Made by a program: the position numbers and the translations under genes. From Sphingomonas sp. TDK1 (lineage in GTDB: Bacteria > Pseudomonadota > Alphaproteobacteria > Sphingomonadales > Sphingomonadaceae), in assembly GCF_001650735.1 (NCBI RefSeq), contig NZ_LXVY01000048.1:353361-417360 (forward strand): 64,000 bases of DNA, in the 5' to 3' direction. Positions 25,463-34,524 of this stretch are shown here, one piece after another. Each line of letters begins with the position of its first letter. Position 1 is the first letter of the stretch. The notes under the pieces are model-generated. The model was not told where the DNA came from. It searched no databases and saw only the letters and a program-made list of their open reading frames with translations.

Positions 25463-28400
25463 CTATTCGGCTGCCGCTGCCCCCGCCCCGCCGACACGGC
25501 CGGTGCGCTCGAGCTTGCCCCAGCCGACCCACCAGCCGCCCAGCGCCGAGCTGATCGCCCGCAGCACGACCCAGTACATCAGCTGGCGGTAGACAAAGCG
25601 CTGCGCCACCAGCAGCAGCGCGGGATAGCGAATGCGCCGGCTGTTGAGGCGGTAGGCGATCCAGCCGCAGCCCACGTCGATGGCGGTAAAGGCTACCCAG
25701 TAGATTGCCATGGTGCCGACATCGCCGCGTGTCTGCTCCCAGCCATGCTGGGCGATCCGCACCGCGGTGGCGACGATCGCGGACACCAATGCCAGGTCGA
25801 TCAGCGGCGATATGGCCGCGAATACGATCTGGAAAACCCAGGCCTGAGGCAGGCCGATCCAGGCAAGGCCCCGCGCATTCTTGTCGCGGTAGAGACCGCG
25901 ATGCTTCCACAGGCACTGCAGCGTGCCGAACGCCCAGCGGTAGCGCTGCTTGGCGAGTGCCCTGAAGCTTTCCGGCGCCTCGGTCCACGCGACCGCATCG
26001 GGATCGTAGGTGACGCGCCAGCCGGCACGCTGGATGGCGATGGTGAGATCCTGGTCCTCGGCCAGCGTATCCTCCGGATAGCCGCCCACCGCGTCCAGCG
26101 CGGCGCGCCGCCAAGCGCCGACCGCGCCCGGCACTACCGTGATCGCGTTGAACCCGGCGAGCGCGCGCCGCTCCAGATTCTGTGCGGTCACATATTCCAC
26201 CGCCTGCCAGCGGGTGACCAGGTTGACACGGTTGCCCACCTGGGCGCTGCCTGCGACCGCGCCGAGGTTCGGATCGATGAACCAGCGGGCGAGGCGACCG
26301 ATTGTCTCGGGCTCGAACTGCGTGTCAGCGTCGAGCGCGATGATCACATCGCCCTTGGCCTGCTGCAGCGCGCGGTTGAGCGCGCCCGCCTTGCCGCCAT
26401 TCTGCAGCGTGAGCAGCGTGACGCGCGGATCGTCGCCGAACGCGGCCGCGACAATCTCGCTCGTACGGTCCTTCGAACCGTCGTCGGCGACGATCAGTTC
26501 GATCGCCGGATAGTCGCTGGCAAGCACGCGGCGAACCGAAGCCTCGATCACTCGCTCCTCGTTATAGGCGGGGATGATCACCGAAACGCTGGGCGTGTAG
26601 ACAGGCGGCGCGCCGCGCTCGCGACGGCGCTGGCGCAGCGCCAGGGCCGCGAGAATCACGGCACGGGCGATGCCCAGGGTGATCGCGACGAAGAACATCC
26701 AGCGGAGACCGGACGCTATCGCGGCAAGCGCCACGAAGATGGCAACGTCCGCCCGGACCGCCAGCAGGTCGTTGCCGCGGATCGGCGGCATCACCGCATC
26801 ATAGGAAAGCCCGGCAAGCTTCGAGACGGGTACGAAGGTGTATCCGCGCGCCCGCAGCTCGCGGATGATGATCGGCAACGCTTCGACGGTCTGCTCGCGA
26901 TTGCCGCCGCCATCGTGCAGCAGCACCACGTTGGTCGACTTGTCGGGGGCAGCACTCGCGACGTCACTGAGCACGCCCTGGATGATGGCATCGACACCGG
27001 GACGCTTCCAATCGTCCGGATCGACGTGCAGGCCGACCACGGTATAGCCCTGCTTCTGCGCGATCACGGCGGGATCGAGTTCATCCGGCGTGGTGGGCTC
27101 CGCGTCTCCGAAATAGGGTGCACGGAACAGCCGCATGCCGCGGCCGGTATAGGCCTGCACCAGCCGCTGCGTGGCGTTTAGTTCCAGGGCCGTGCTCGCC
27201 GCCGAGGTCGTAGCGAGGTTGGGATGCGTGTAGGTGTGGTTGCCCACCTCATGCCCCTCGGCCACCAGCCGGCGCAGCAGCAGCGGGTGCTGGAGGGCGT
27301 TCTCACCGATGATGAAGAACGTTGCCGGCACGTGCTCGGCCTTCAGGATGTCGAGGATGCGCGGCGTGTAGGTCGGGTCCGGCCCGTCGTCGAAGGTGAG
27401 CGCAATCTCGTTCTTCGAGGCGCCCGTCCGCATCACCACATAGGGGGTAGGCAGCACGGGATATTGCACGTCGCGGATCATATTGGCGGAATCGAAGCTG
27501 ATCTCGCGCTTGCCCACCGTTGGCGTAGAGGTGACACGGAGGATCTCGCCCGGCCCTTCGACGTCGACATTGGTAGCGGGCACGATGCGGGTCAGATCCG
27601 GGGTGCCGCCATGCCGATAGGCGAGCAGCGCGGTCCACAGGCCGGCATCCTCGGTGCCGAGGCGCCATACCGCCACGCTGCCGATGCCCGCCGCGCGCAC
27701 CGCCTGCAGCTGGTTCCAGCTGGCCGTTGCGTCGACCATCCACACCTCGTGGTGCTCGCCATTTTCGTCATAGGCGAAGGCGCTGTTGCCGCTGGCCTTG
27801 TCAAAGGTCACCGTGGCCGAGCTGTCGCGCGCTGCCGACCATGCTTCTTCAATGCTGAGCGGGTCGGTCTCCTTGCCGTGCCAGTCATAGGCATAGCTGG
27901 CCAGCGCCACGATCAGCTTGTCGTTTCCAACCTGCGCCTGCGCCCGCCGCAGTTCTTCGACGAACCAGGGTTGGGACGCGATCGGACCGGCGGTCCCACC
28001 CTGCCAATGCTCATCATAGTCCATCAGGATCACGCGATCGGTGACCGCGGCGAAGCGCTTCAGGTCCCAGGCCGTGTCGCCGGCGGGCACGGTGACCGCC
28101 AGCAGCTTGTTCTTCGGCATCGCCGTGTTGATCTGCGCGAGCAACTGGATGTAGCCCGGCAGCGCGCTGGCCGGCAGACTTTCAAAGTCCAGGACAAGAC
28201 CGGCCTGGTTCTTCGAGGTGACATAGGCGGCAAGGTCGCGCGCCAGCTTGGTGCGGGCAGCGCGGTTTCCAAGCAGCGCGACGGTACCAGGCGTGTCCCA
28301 GGCCTCGTCCGACACATTCTGCACCATGGGCAGCACGCGCGCAGGGCGGCGTGCGCCGGCAAGGATGCTGTTGAACCTTGGATCGTCCAGCACCTGCATG

Positions 28401-28777
28401 TTGTGCTTCGGCCCCGTGACGGAGACGAGCGCAGGCACCACCCAGTTCAGATCACCGATATTGCGGCGAAGCGAGTCGGCGCTGGCAGGATCCCATGGCA
28501 CGTAAAAGCCGACGGTGAGCGGTGCGCCGGGCCGCTTCGCGGTGCCGCCCGGCAGCCAGCGCTGCCGTCGCGATTCGCCGCGCGCACTCATCGAACGAAG
28601 CGCCGCCGGCTTGGCATTTTCCCACCGCACCGGCAAATCCTGCGCAGGCGGCACGTTGACGATAGTCGCCGCGAACACGACCGCTGCGAGCAGCACACCG
28701 CCGATCAGCGCAAAAACCGTGCGCAACGTCCAGCGCTTGCGGCTGCCGGTGGGATCGAAAAAGACGGGACGCGACAT
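25463..28777 (-). CDS. Three-module membrane protein: GH18-like domain, NodB deacetylase, GT2 glycosyltransferase
   Basis: An 1104-aa protein. Residues 20-40 are a membrane anchor. Residues 85-400 resemble a GH18-type barrel (LVLDFESL at 195-201 with the DxE pair, ILMDYDEHW at 250-258). Residues 455-660 are a NodB polysaccharide deacetylase with TFDDGPDPTYTPRIL, zinc ligands in NHTYTHPN and RAPYFG. Residues 680-715 are membrane segments. From 728 a processive GT2 follows (SVIIPAYNEE, VADDGSKDRT, DADTQFE, EDQDLT, QRYRWAFGT) with C-terminal membrane segments. It probably makes and edits a beta-linked amino-sugar polymer at the cell surface, comparable to Pga proteins but on a single chain. The GH18-like module may bind or trim the product. 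Substrate is inference. Confidence 0.8.
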   Translation of the reverse strand: MSRPVFFDPTGSRKRWTLRTVFALIGGVLLAAVVFAATIVNVPPAQDLPVRWENAKPAALRSMSARGESRRQRWLPGGTAKRPGAPLTVGFYVPWDPASADSLRRNIGDLNWVVPALVSVTGPKHNMQVLDDPRFNSILAGARRPARVLPMVQNVSDEAWDTPGTVALLGNRAARTKLARDLAAYVTSKNQAGLVLDFESLPASALPGYIQLLAQINTAMPKNKLLAVTVPAGDTAWDLKRFAAVTDRVILMDYDEHWQGGTAGPIASQPWFVEELRRAQAQVGNDKLIVALASYAYDWHGKETDPLSIEEAWSAARDSSATVTFDKASGNSAFAYDENGEHHEVWMVDATASWNQLQAVRAAGIGSVAVWRLGTEDAGLWTALLAYRHGGTPDLTRIVPATNVDVEGPGEILRVTSTPTVGKREISFDSANMIRDVQYPVLPTPYVVMRTGASKNEIALTFDDGPDPTYTPRILDILKAEHVPATFFIIGENALQHPLLLRRLVAEGHEVGNHTYTHPNLATTSAASTALELNATQRLVQAYTGRGMRLFRAPYFGDAEPTTPDELDPAVIAQKQGYTVVGLHVDPDDWKRPGVDAIIQGVLSDVASAAPDKSTNVVLLHDGGGNREQTVEALPIIIRELRARGYTFVPVSKLAGLSYDAVMPPIRGNDLLAVRADVAIFVALAAIASGLRWMFFVAITLGIARAVILAALALRQRRRERGAPPVYTPSVSVIIPAYNEERVIEASVRRVLASDYPAIELIVADDGSKDRTSEIVAAAFGDDPRVTLLTLQNGGKAGALNRALQQAKGDVIIALDADTQFEPETIGRLARWFIDPNLGAVAGSAQVGNRVNLVTRWQAVEYVTAQNLERRALAGFNAITVVPGAVGAWRRAALDAVGGYPEDTLAEDQDLTIAIQRAGWRVTYDPDAVAWTEAPESFRALAKQRYRWAFGTLQCLWKHRGLYRDKNARGLAWIGLPQAWVFQIVFAAISPLIDLALVSAIVATAVRIAQHGWEQTRGDVGTMAIYWVAFTAIDVGCGWIAYRLNSRRIRYPALLLVAQRFVYRQLMYWVVLRAISSALGGWWVGWGKLERTGRVGGAGAAAAE

Positions 28778-28896
28778 CAGCAGACTTTCGGAACGCGCGA
28801 TTGTCCCGGCGCGGGTCGGGTCGCCGCCTTATAAGAGCCCGCATTAACCGATGCTATACTACGAAGGCTGGGTAGATTCCCTGATCTCGCATAGGC

Positions 28897-30219
28897 TCAG
28901 ACGGCGCTGCTGAAGCGACTTGCTGCCGGCCCACGATAGCGGTCCATCGCGCTCGCGATCACCCTAGCATAGGGCAGCGCCTCGGGCGCGAGCAGCAGCA
29001 CGCTGCCCTCCCACCGCACGAGCTTCAGCGCCGCGAACCGGGCGAGCCGCAAGGCGATCTCGCTACGTCCCGCGATGCCGCAAAGATCCGCGCGCCCCTG
29101 GCACAGCAACTCCTCGATGGCTGCCGCCCGCCATTGATCGTCCACCGATCGTCGCGCCCCACGCGATGCCGAAAACCGGCCGCTCGAAACTGCCATGTGC
29201 CAGCGGCCAGCATTTTTCTCGTTCTGCACGAGCAGGTCGGGAAACTGGCTGATCGCGCTCGCCCCCAGTCCGATCAGCACCTCTGCCTCGTCCTCGGTGA
29301 AGCCTTGGAAATTGCGCCGCAATCGCCCCTCGCGCACGGCAACGGCGATGGCGTCGTCTGGCTTGGCGAAATGGTCGAAGCCGATCGGCACATAACCAGC
29401 ACGCCCCAGCCTGCCGTGGGCGAGCGCCGCCTGCGCGAAACGCGCCTCGGCATCGGGCAGCGCACTGGCATCGATCCGGCGCTGGCGCGGGATCAGATGC
29501 GGAACATGCGCATAGCCGAACACCGCGAGCCGATCAGCGCCGAGCGCGACGCTTTCGTCAAGCGAAGCCGCGAGCACGTCCGATGTCTGCCCTGGCAGGC
29601 CGTACATCAGGTCGAAGTTGATCGATTGGACGCCAGCGCCACGCAACAGCGCCACGCAAGCGGCGATCTCGCGCCGGGGCTGCACGCGGCCGATCGCCGC
29701 CTGGATGGCTTCATCGAAGGTCTGGACGCCTAGGCTGACGCGCGACACGCCGGCCGCCCCCAGCGCATCGGCCCAGCCCGCATCGAAACCGCGCGGGTCG
29801 ACTTCCACCGAAAGCACCGGCGCCGTGACGTCGAACGCCGCCTTTACCTGCGCCACCAACCGCAGAAAGGCCGCTGGCGCGATCGCATTGGGACTGCCGC
29901 CGCCAAAGGCAATCCGCCCCACCCGCCCCCGCCCGTTCAGGCGGCGGGCAACAAGTTCGATTTCCTGCGACAGGCGCTCGAGATAGGCATCCAGCCGCGC
30001 GGCACGGTTGGCCGCACCGGTGTTGCATCCGCAATACCAGCATATCTCGCGGCAAAAGGGGATGTGTAGATAGAGCGACAGCTCGGCTTCCTGTTCCACC
30101 CGATCCAGCGCTGCCGCCATCTCGACGGAGCCGACCCCATCAACAAACTCCGCAGCGGTAGGGTAGCTGGTGTAACGCGGCACCGGCGTGGCGAGCAGAT
30201 CGGGATGATAGGTCCACAT
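28897..30219 (-). CDS. hemN: Oxygen-independent coproporphyrinogen III oxidase (radical SAM)
   Basis: A 440-aa radical SAM enzyme for haem synthesis, converting coproporphyrinogen III to protoporphyrinogen IX without oxygen. The N-terminus has PRYTSYPTA, and the cluster motif CREICWYCGC follows LYLHIPF at about residues 45-65. GGGSPNAI binds SAM, and SVEVDPRGF, SLGVQTF and INFDLMYGLPGQT are family segments. The C-terminal domain ends with FQGFTEDEAEVLIGLGASAIS. The ORF opens at 30246, but MWTYHPDLL at 30219 is the normal start. Low-oxygen control is expected, yet I see no clear FNR/Anr box upstream. It stands alone between unrelated genes. Confidence 0.9.
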   Translation of the reverse strand: MWTYHPDLLATPVPRYTSYPTAAEFVDGVGSVEMAAALDRVEQEAELSLYLHIPFCREICWYCGCNTGAANRAARLDAYLERLSQEIELVARRLNGRGRVGRIAFGGGSPNAIAPAAFLRLVAQVKAAFDVTAPVLSVEVDPRGFDAGWADALGAAGVSRVSLGVQTFDEAIQAAIGRVQPRREIAACVALLRGAGVQSINFDLMYGLPGQTSDVLAASLDESVALGADRLAVFGYAHVPHLIPRQRRIDASALPDAEARFAQAALAHGRLGRAGYVPIGFDHFAKPDDAIAVAVREGRLRRNFQGFTEDEAEVLIGLGASAISQFPDLLVQNEKNAGRWHMAVSSGRFSASRGARRSVDDQWRAAAIEELLCQGRADLCGIAGRSEIALRLARFAALKLVRWEGSVLLLAPEALPYARVIASAMDRYRGPAASRFSSAV

Positions 30220-30310
30220 GATCCTGCCGCATGGACCGCCGGCCACCGGGCGTCGCTTGGGAATATCCCGTATTCTTGCCGCGGATGCCGGACGCGCCTA
30301 GGTCCTGACG

Positions 30311-30565
30311 ATGCAACTCGACGACCAGCTAGTCCGCTACTTCGGCACCGCCGATCTCGGCACCCTCACCCCGCCCGCGCTTGCCTCCGGTATTGAGCGG
30401 ATGAAGGTCGATCTTGGCCTGGAGACCGATCGCCCCCGCCGCTTCGCGCTCTGGGCCCTGCTGTTCATGCTCGGTAGTGCGCCGGACCTCGACGTCGCCT
30501 TCGAGGACGAGGCGGATCGCGAAGCAGCCCGTAGCTTCATGGATCTATCCGATCGGCAGGACTGA
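30311..30565 (+). CDS. Small acidic protein of unknown function
   Basis: An 84-aa protein, acidic at its end (DLDVAFEDEADREAARSFMDLSDRQD) with a helical middle containing FALWALLFMLGSAP. It has no signal peptide. It diverges from hemN, with 91 bp between the starts. Codon use is like real genes of the window and the reverse frame gives nothing better, so I take it as coding. I do not recognise a family. Confidence 0.5.
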   Translation: MQLDDQLVRYFGTADLGTLTPPALASGIERMKVDLGLETDRPRRFALWALLFMLGSAPDLDVAFEDEADREAARSFMDLSDRQD

Positions 30566-30585
30566 GCCGATCGCTCCCTCCACAG

Positions 30586-30612
30586 AAAAACGGCGGACCT
30601 TTCGGTCCGCCG
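30586..30612 (-). terminator. Rho-independent terminator of the large TonB receptor gene
   Basis: CGGCGGACC (30591-30599) pairs with GGTCCGCCG (30604-30612) around TTTC. On the minus strand the stem is followed by TTTTT (30590-30586). It lies 28 bp beyond the receptor stop and 20 bp from the convergent small gene. Confidence 0.85.
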
Positions 30613-30639
30613 CCCCAGGTGTTGGGAGACATTTTTGTT

Positions 30640-33573
30640 TTAGAAGGTGAGGCGCGCACCCAGCGTGTAGGAACGGCCAATCGGATCGTAGATGGTCGGG
30701 AAGGTGTTGCCGCTGTTGTAGGACGTACCGCCAACGCCCGAACCGACGAGCGGCGGGTCCTTGTCCAGCAGATTGTTCACCGTCAGGTTGAGGCTGAAGT
30801 TCTTGGTGGGACGCACGCCGAACGACAGGTCGAAATAGTTGTACGCGGGGATACGGGCGAAGCGCGGCAGGATGCTGCCGACCGGATCCTCGAGGCTGAC
30901 ATGGCTGATGTGCGTCCACAGCAGCGATACGTCGAAGTTCGGGCGATCATAGGTCAGGCGACCATTCCAGCGCAGCTTGGCACGCGGGTTGGTGCAGCCA
31001 CCGGCGCTGTAGCGGCCAGTGCAGTTACGATCGATCGAGTTCGGGTTTGCCTGGAAGCGATAATAATCGAGCCAGGTGCCGTTGAAGCCGATCGTGATTG
31101 CGCCGCTATCCTTGATGCCGATGTCGTCGAGCAGCACACGCTGGTTGACGCCGAGGTCGATGCCGGCGGTGCGGATCAGGCCCAGGTTCGAATAGCTCAG
31201 GATCACGCCCGGCGTTTCGCCCGCGCCGTTGAGCGTGCCGGTCAGCGGATTACGACCGATCAGCGCACAGAAGGCGTTGTTCGCGAAGCCCGGGTTCAGC
31301 GATGCGGAATAGCAGCCGTTCAGGATGTCTGCCTGCGCCGGCTGGGTGATCGCGTTCGAAACCTTGATCCGGAAATAATCGATCGTCGCCGAGAAGCCCT
31401 TCAGGAACGAAGGCGTGAAGACGCCGCCGAGCGTCAGGGTCTTGGCTTTTTCGACGTCCAGGTTGCGGTTGCCCGCGCTGGTGTTGTTGATCTGGCCCGA
31501 GCTCGGCTGCGGGATCGAACCGATCGTCCCTGCCGGTGCGCCGGTCGCGACGCAGAGTGCCGCCAGCGATGCATTGCTGGCCACCGCCGCGCCGGCACAC
31601 GGGTCGACGGTCAGGTTGCCCAAGCCTTGGACAGGCGACTGGAACAGTTCCTGAATGTTGGGCGAGCGCACAGCCACCTGATAGGTGCCGCGGAACTTGA
31701 AGCCCGGTGCGGGCTCCCAGGTGCCGCCCGCCTTCCAGGTCGTGCTGCCGCCCGTGGTGGTGTAATCGGAGTAGCGGATGCCGCCTTCCGCCGTCAGCTT
31801 GTAGATGAAGGGCTGGTTCTCGACTAGCGGCGCGATCAACTCGCCGAACACTTCCTTCACGCTGTAGCGGCCGGTATCCGGGGGCGTGCGCGCGCCGGTG
31901 CCGAGCACCTCGCCCTGCACCTGCGACGGGCCGTCCGGCTGGCTGGCCGCAGTGATCTTGCGATATTCGCCGCCGACCGCGAACGCGATCTTGCTGGCGG
32001 CGAGCGGCGACGTGAAGAGGTCGCCCGAAACGCTACCGGTGACGACGGTCTGGCGCACCTTGCGGTTGATGATCGCGTCGAGGTTGACGAATGCGGCCTG
32101 CGCCGAGGTGATCGAGCCGTTGGGCCCGAACAGGTTGAGCGGTACGCAGCCGTTGCTGGTGTCGGCGCAACGAACGGTGCCGCTGGCATCGCGATAGGCG
32201 CGCAGGGCCTGCTGGACCTTGCTGAATGAGCCCCAGCGCTGGCGCGTCTGGTTCTGCGTCGTCTCGCCATATTGCGCCGAGATGTCGTACTTCAGGCCCG
32301 TGGTGATCTCCCCGCGGAAGCCACCCTGGACCTGGAACATCTGCGATTCGAACAGATTGCCGCGCGGACCAAACTCGGTGAAGCGGCGCTGGGCCACTAC
32401 CGCGATCTCGCGATAGCCCGGTGTGCCCGGGCCGCCCTGCACGGCCGCGGCCGTGGCGCAGTCGGCTGCTGAAATCTTGCTTGCGGTGCACAGCTGGCTG
32501 CGGATGCCGCTGGGCAGATAAGGGTTGTTCAGGCCCAGCTGATAGGTGTTGTTGAACGTACCCGACGACGCGAGCTGGGTCGCGATCTGGTTCCTCGTGA
32601 ACATGGCCGAGCCGTAGAACTCGATCGCATCCGTGATCTTGTAATAGCCCGCCGAATAGGCATTGATGCGGTCGAGCGGCGTCTGGAAATAGGTACCGAT
32701 ATTGGTGTTGTAGGTGTCGTTGGCCGTTGCCGACTGAAGCAGGCCCGTCGTCGGGTTCACCACCGCGCCGAAACTGCTGGCAGGCAAGCCGAGCGCTGCG
32801 TTGCTCGGGGCGCCGAAGATTGTCACGGCCGCAGTGGTTGAACCAGCGAACGCGCCGGTGGTCGAGCTGATCGGGACCTCGCTGACCTTGCGATCAAGGT
32901 GGAGCAGCGGATCGGCCTTGGTATAGCCTACACTGAACACCACGTTGCCGCGGCCATCGGCGAAGTTGCCGCCGACGACGAGATCGGCCTTGAAGCGCTG
33001 GCTGTCACCCCGTTCGGAAACGCGATAGCTTGCCGAGGCGTCGATGCCGGAAAAGTCACGACGGGTGATGAAGTTGACGACGCCCGCAACCGCGTCCGCG
33101 CCGTAGGTGGACGAGGCGCCGCCGGTGAACACTTCCACGCGCTGCAGAAGCGCCAGCGGGATGTTGTTCGTGTCGGTGAGGCCGTCAAGGCCGTAGGGGA
33201 CGAGGCGACGGCCGTCGAGCAGCACCAGTGTGCGCTGCTCACCCATGCCGCGCAGGTTGAGCGTCGACGAGCCGTCCGAGCCGTTGTTGACGCCCGCGCC
33301 GATCGACGGACGGATTGCAGGCAGGTTGCGCAGCAGGTCGTCCGCAGTGCCCGGCTGGCGGAACTGAATTTCCTGCTGGCTGATCACGTTTACCGGGCTG
33401 GCCAGTTCGAGATCGGGTCGCGAAATGCGCGTGCCGGTGACGACGATCTCGCCAGCGGCTTCGGCCTGCGTCTCGCTCTCAGGGACGCTTTGTTGCTGCG
33501 CATAGGCTGGCGTTGCCAGACCAGCGACCAACATCGTCGACGCAAGTAGACAGGTTCGAAAGGCAGAAGACAT
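30640..33573 (-). CDS. Large TonB-dependent receptor
   Basis: A 977-aa outer-membrane receptor. MSSAFRTCLLASTMLVAGLA starts the signal peptide, which ends in AYA. The plug follows with AGEIVVTGTRISRPDLELASPV, RQPGTADDLLRNLPAIRPS, LLDGRRLVPYGLDG and VEVFTGGASSTYGADAVAGVVNFI, and a barrel ends in TLGARLTF. This IVVTGTRI group is abundant in sphingomonads and xanthomonads and is often tied to carbohydrate or oligomer uptake, although no carbohydrate gene is next to it. The ORF continues upstream to 33774, but AAGGGG before ATG 33573 and the signal peptide fix the start. A strong terminator follows. Confidence 0.88.
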   Translation of the reverse strand: MSSAFRTCLLASTMLVAGLATPAYAQQQSVPESETQAEAAGEIVVTGTRISRPDLELASPVNVISQQEIQFRQPGTADDLLRNLPAIRPSIGAGVNNGSDGSSTLNLRGMGEQRTLVLLDGRRLVPYGLDGLTDTNNIPLALLQRVEVFTGGASSTYGADAVAGVVNFITRRDFSGIDASASYRVSERGDSQRFKADLVVGGNFADGRGNVVFSVGYTKADPLLHLDRKVSEVPISSTTGAFAGSTTAAVTIFGAPSNAALGLPASSFGAVVNPTTGLLQSATANDTYNTNIGTYFQTPLDRINAYSAGYYKITDAIEFYGSAMFTRNQIATQLASSGTFNNTYQLGLNNPYLPSGIRSQLCTASKISAADCATAAAVQGGPGTPGYREIAVVAQRRFTEFGPRGNLFESQMFQVQGGFRGEITTGLKYDISAQYGETTQNQTRQRWGSFSKVQQALRAYRDASGTVRCADTSNGCVPLNLFGPNGSITSAQAAFVNLDAIINRKVRQTVVTGSVSGDLFTSPLAASKIAFAVGGEYRKITAASQPDGPSQVQGEVLGTGARTPPDTGRYSVKEVFGELIAPLVENQPFIYKLTAEGGIRYSDYTTTGGSTTWKAGGTWEPAPGFKFRGTYQVAVRSPNIQELFQSPVQGLGNLTVDPCAGAAVASNASLAALCVATGAPAGTIGSIPQPSSGQINNTSAGNRNLDVEKAKTLTLGGVFTPSFLKGFSATIDYFRIKVSNAITQPAQADILNGCYSASLNPGFANNAFCALIGRNPLTGTLNGAGETPGVILSYSNLGLIRTAGIDLGVNQRVLLDDIGIKDSGAITIGFNGTWLDYYRFQANPNSIDRNCTGRYSAGGCTNPRAKLRWNGRLTYDRPNFDVSLLWTHISHVSLEDPVGSILPRFARIPAYNYFDLSFGVRPTKNFSLNLTVNNLLDKDPPLVGSGVGGTSYNSGNTFPTIYDPIGRSYTLGARLTF

Positions 33574-33879
33574 CAAAAGCCCCTTTATTGGTAATTTTCT
33601 CCGCAGCTGGCGTAACTTTCGTGCGCCTTCGCATCGCCGCATGTCTGCACGTCGACGGCTGCTTAGCAATGGGTTGGACATGGACAGAAACAAAACGTCA
33701 CACATGTGTTGCAATAATGCAATGGTGAGACGTTCGCGCACTTCCCTACGGGGCATTTGCCGCATGGGATGCAAGCCGGTACAGGCTTACGCCGATTGCG
33801 GCAGCGCCGACGCGGCAGCCGGAACAAGCCCGGCGCTCACGCGATGAGGCGTCGGAACAGGTAAACAGGGGATGTCAAC
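33574..33879. promoter_or_regulatory. Divergent intergenic region, 306 bp, TonB receptor and pao genes
   Basis: No gene is convincing here. The centre is AT-rich and holds two symmetric elements, CACATGTG (33701-33708) and TTGCAATAATGCAA (33709-33722, arms TTGCA/TGCAA), which could be operators or part of the receptor promoter. Nothing else is recognised. Confidence 0.4.
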
Positions 33880-34524
33880 ATGGATGGTCCAGCCGATATC
33901 GGCGTGTCGCGACGGGGACTGCTGACGAGCGGCGCAGCCTGCGCTGCCGTGACGGCTCTGCCCGCAGGCGCCAGCAACAAGGAACCCCGCGCCCCAATGG
34001 AGACGCCCCCCACCCTGCCCGTGCAGTTGAAGATAAACGGCAAGCCGACCGAGTTGACCGTCGACACGCGCACCACGCTGCTCGACGCACTGCGCGAGCA
34101 CCTGCATCTCACCGGTACCAAGAAGGGCTGCGATCATGGCCAGTGCGGTGCGTGCACCGTGATCGTCAACGGTCGCCGCATCAACAGCTGTCTCAGCCTG
34201 GCAGTGATGCACGACGGCGACAGCGTCACGACGATCGAAGGCCTGGGCACGCCCGAGGACCTGCACCCGATGCAGGCGGCCTTCGTGAAGCATGACGGCT
34301 ATCAGTGCGGCTATTGCACGCCGGGGCAGATCTGCTCGGCGGTGGCGGTTCTCGACGAGATCAAGGCCGGCATCCCGAGCCATGTCGCCGCCGACGTCGC
34401 CGCCTCGCCCGCTTTCTCAGAAATGGAGATCCGCGAGCGGATGAGCGGCAACATCTGCCGCTGCGGCGCCTATTCCAACATCGTCGAGGCGATCCGCGAA
34501 GCCGCGGGGCGGAGGCAGGCATGA
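33880..34524 (+). CDS. paoA: Aldehyde oxidoreductase iron-sulfur subunit, periplasmic
   Basis: A 214-aa protein of the xanthine dehydrogenase family small subunit. A Tat leader is present (SRRGLLTSGAACAAVTALPAGA). The plant-type 2Fe-2S cluster is formed by GCDHGQCGACTV plus a later Cys in NSCLSL. The second cluster is in QCGYCTPGQ and GNICRCGAYSNI. It passes electrons from the molybdenum subunit. The next gene starts inside its stop codon (ATGA at 34521), so the three genes form one operon in the order of E. coli paoABC. The Tat leader would carry the whole assembled complex to the periplasm. Confidence 0.88.
   Translation: MDGPADIGVSRRGLLTSGAACAAVTALPAGASNKEPRAPMETPPTLPVQLKINGKPTELTVDTRTTLLDALREHLHLTGTKKGCDHGQCGACTVIVNGRRINSCLSLAVMHDGDSVTTIEGLGTPEDLHPMQAAFVKHDGYQCGYCTPGQICSAVAVLDEIKAGIPSHVAADVAASPAFSEMEIRERMSGNICRCGAYSNIVEAIREAAGRRQA

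Noticed and set aside
30240..30300. GGGAATATCCC inverted repeat upstream of hemN as an FNR/Anr box
   Set aside because: It lacks the TTGAT and ATCAA half-sites; the resemblance is only to a generic short palindrome.
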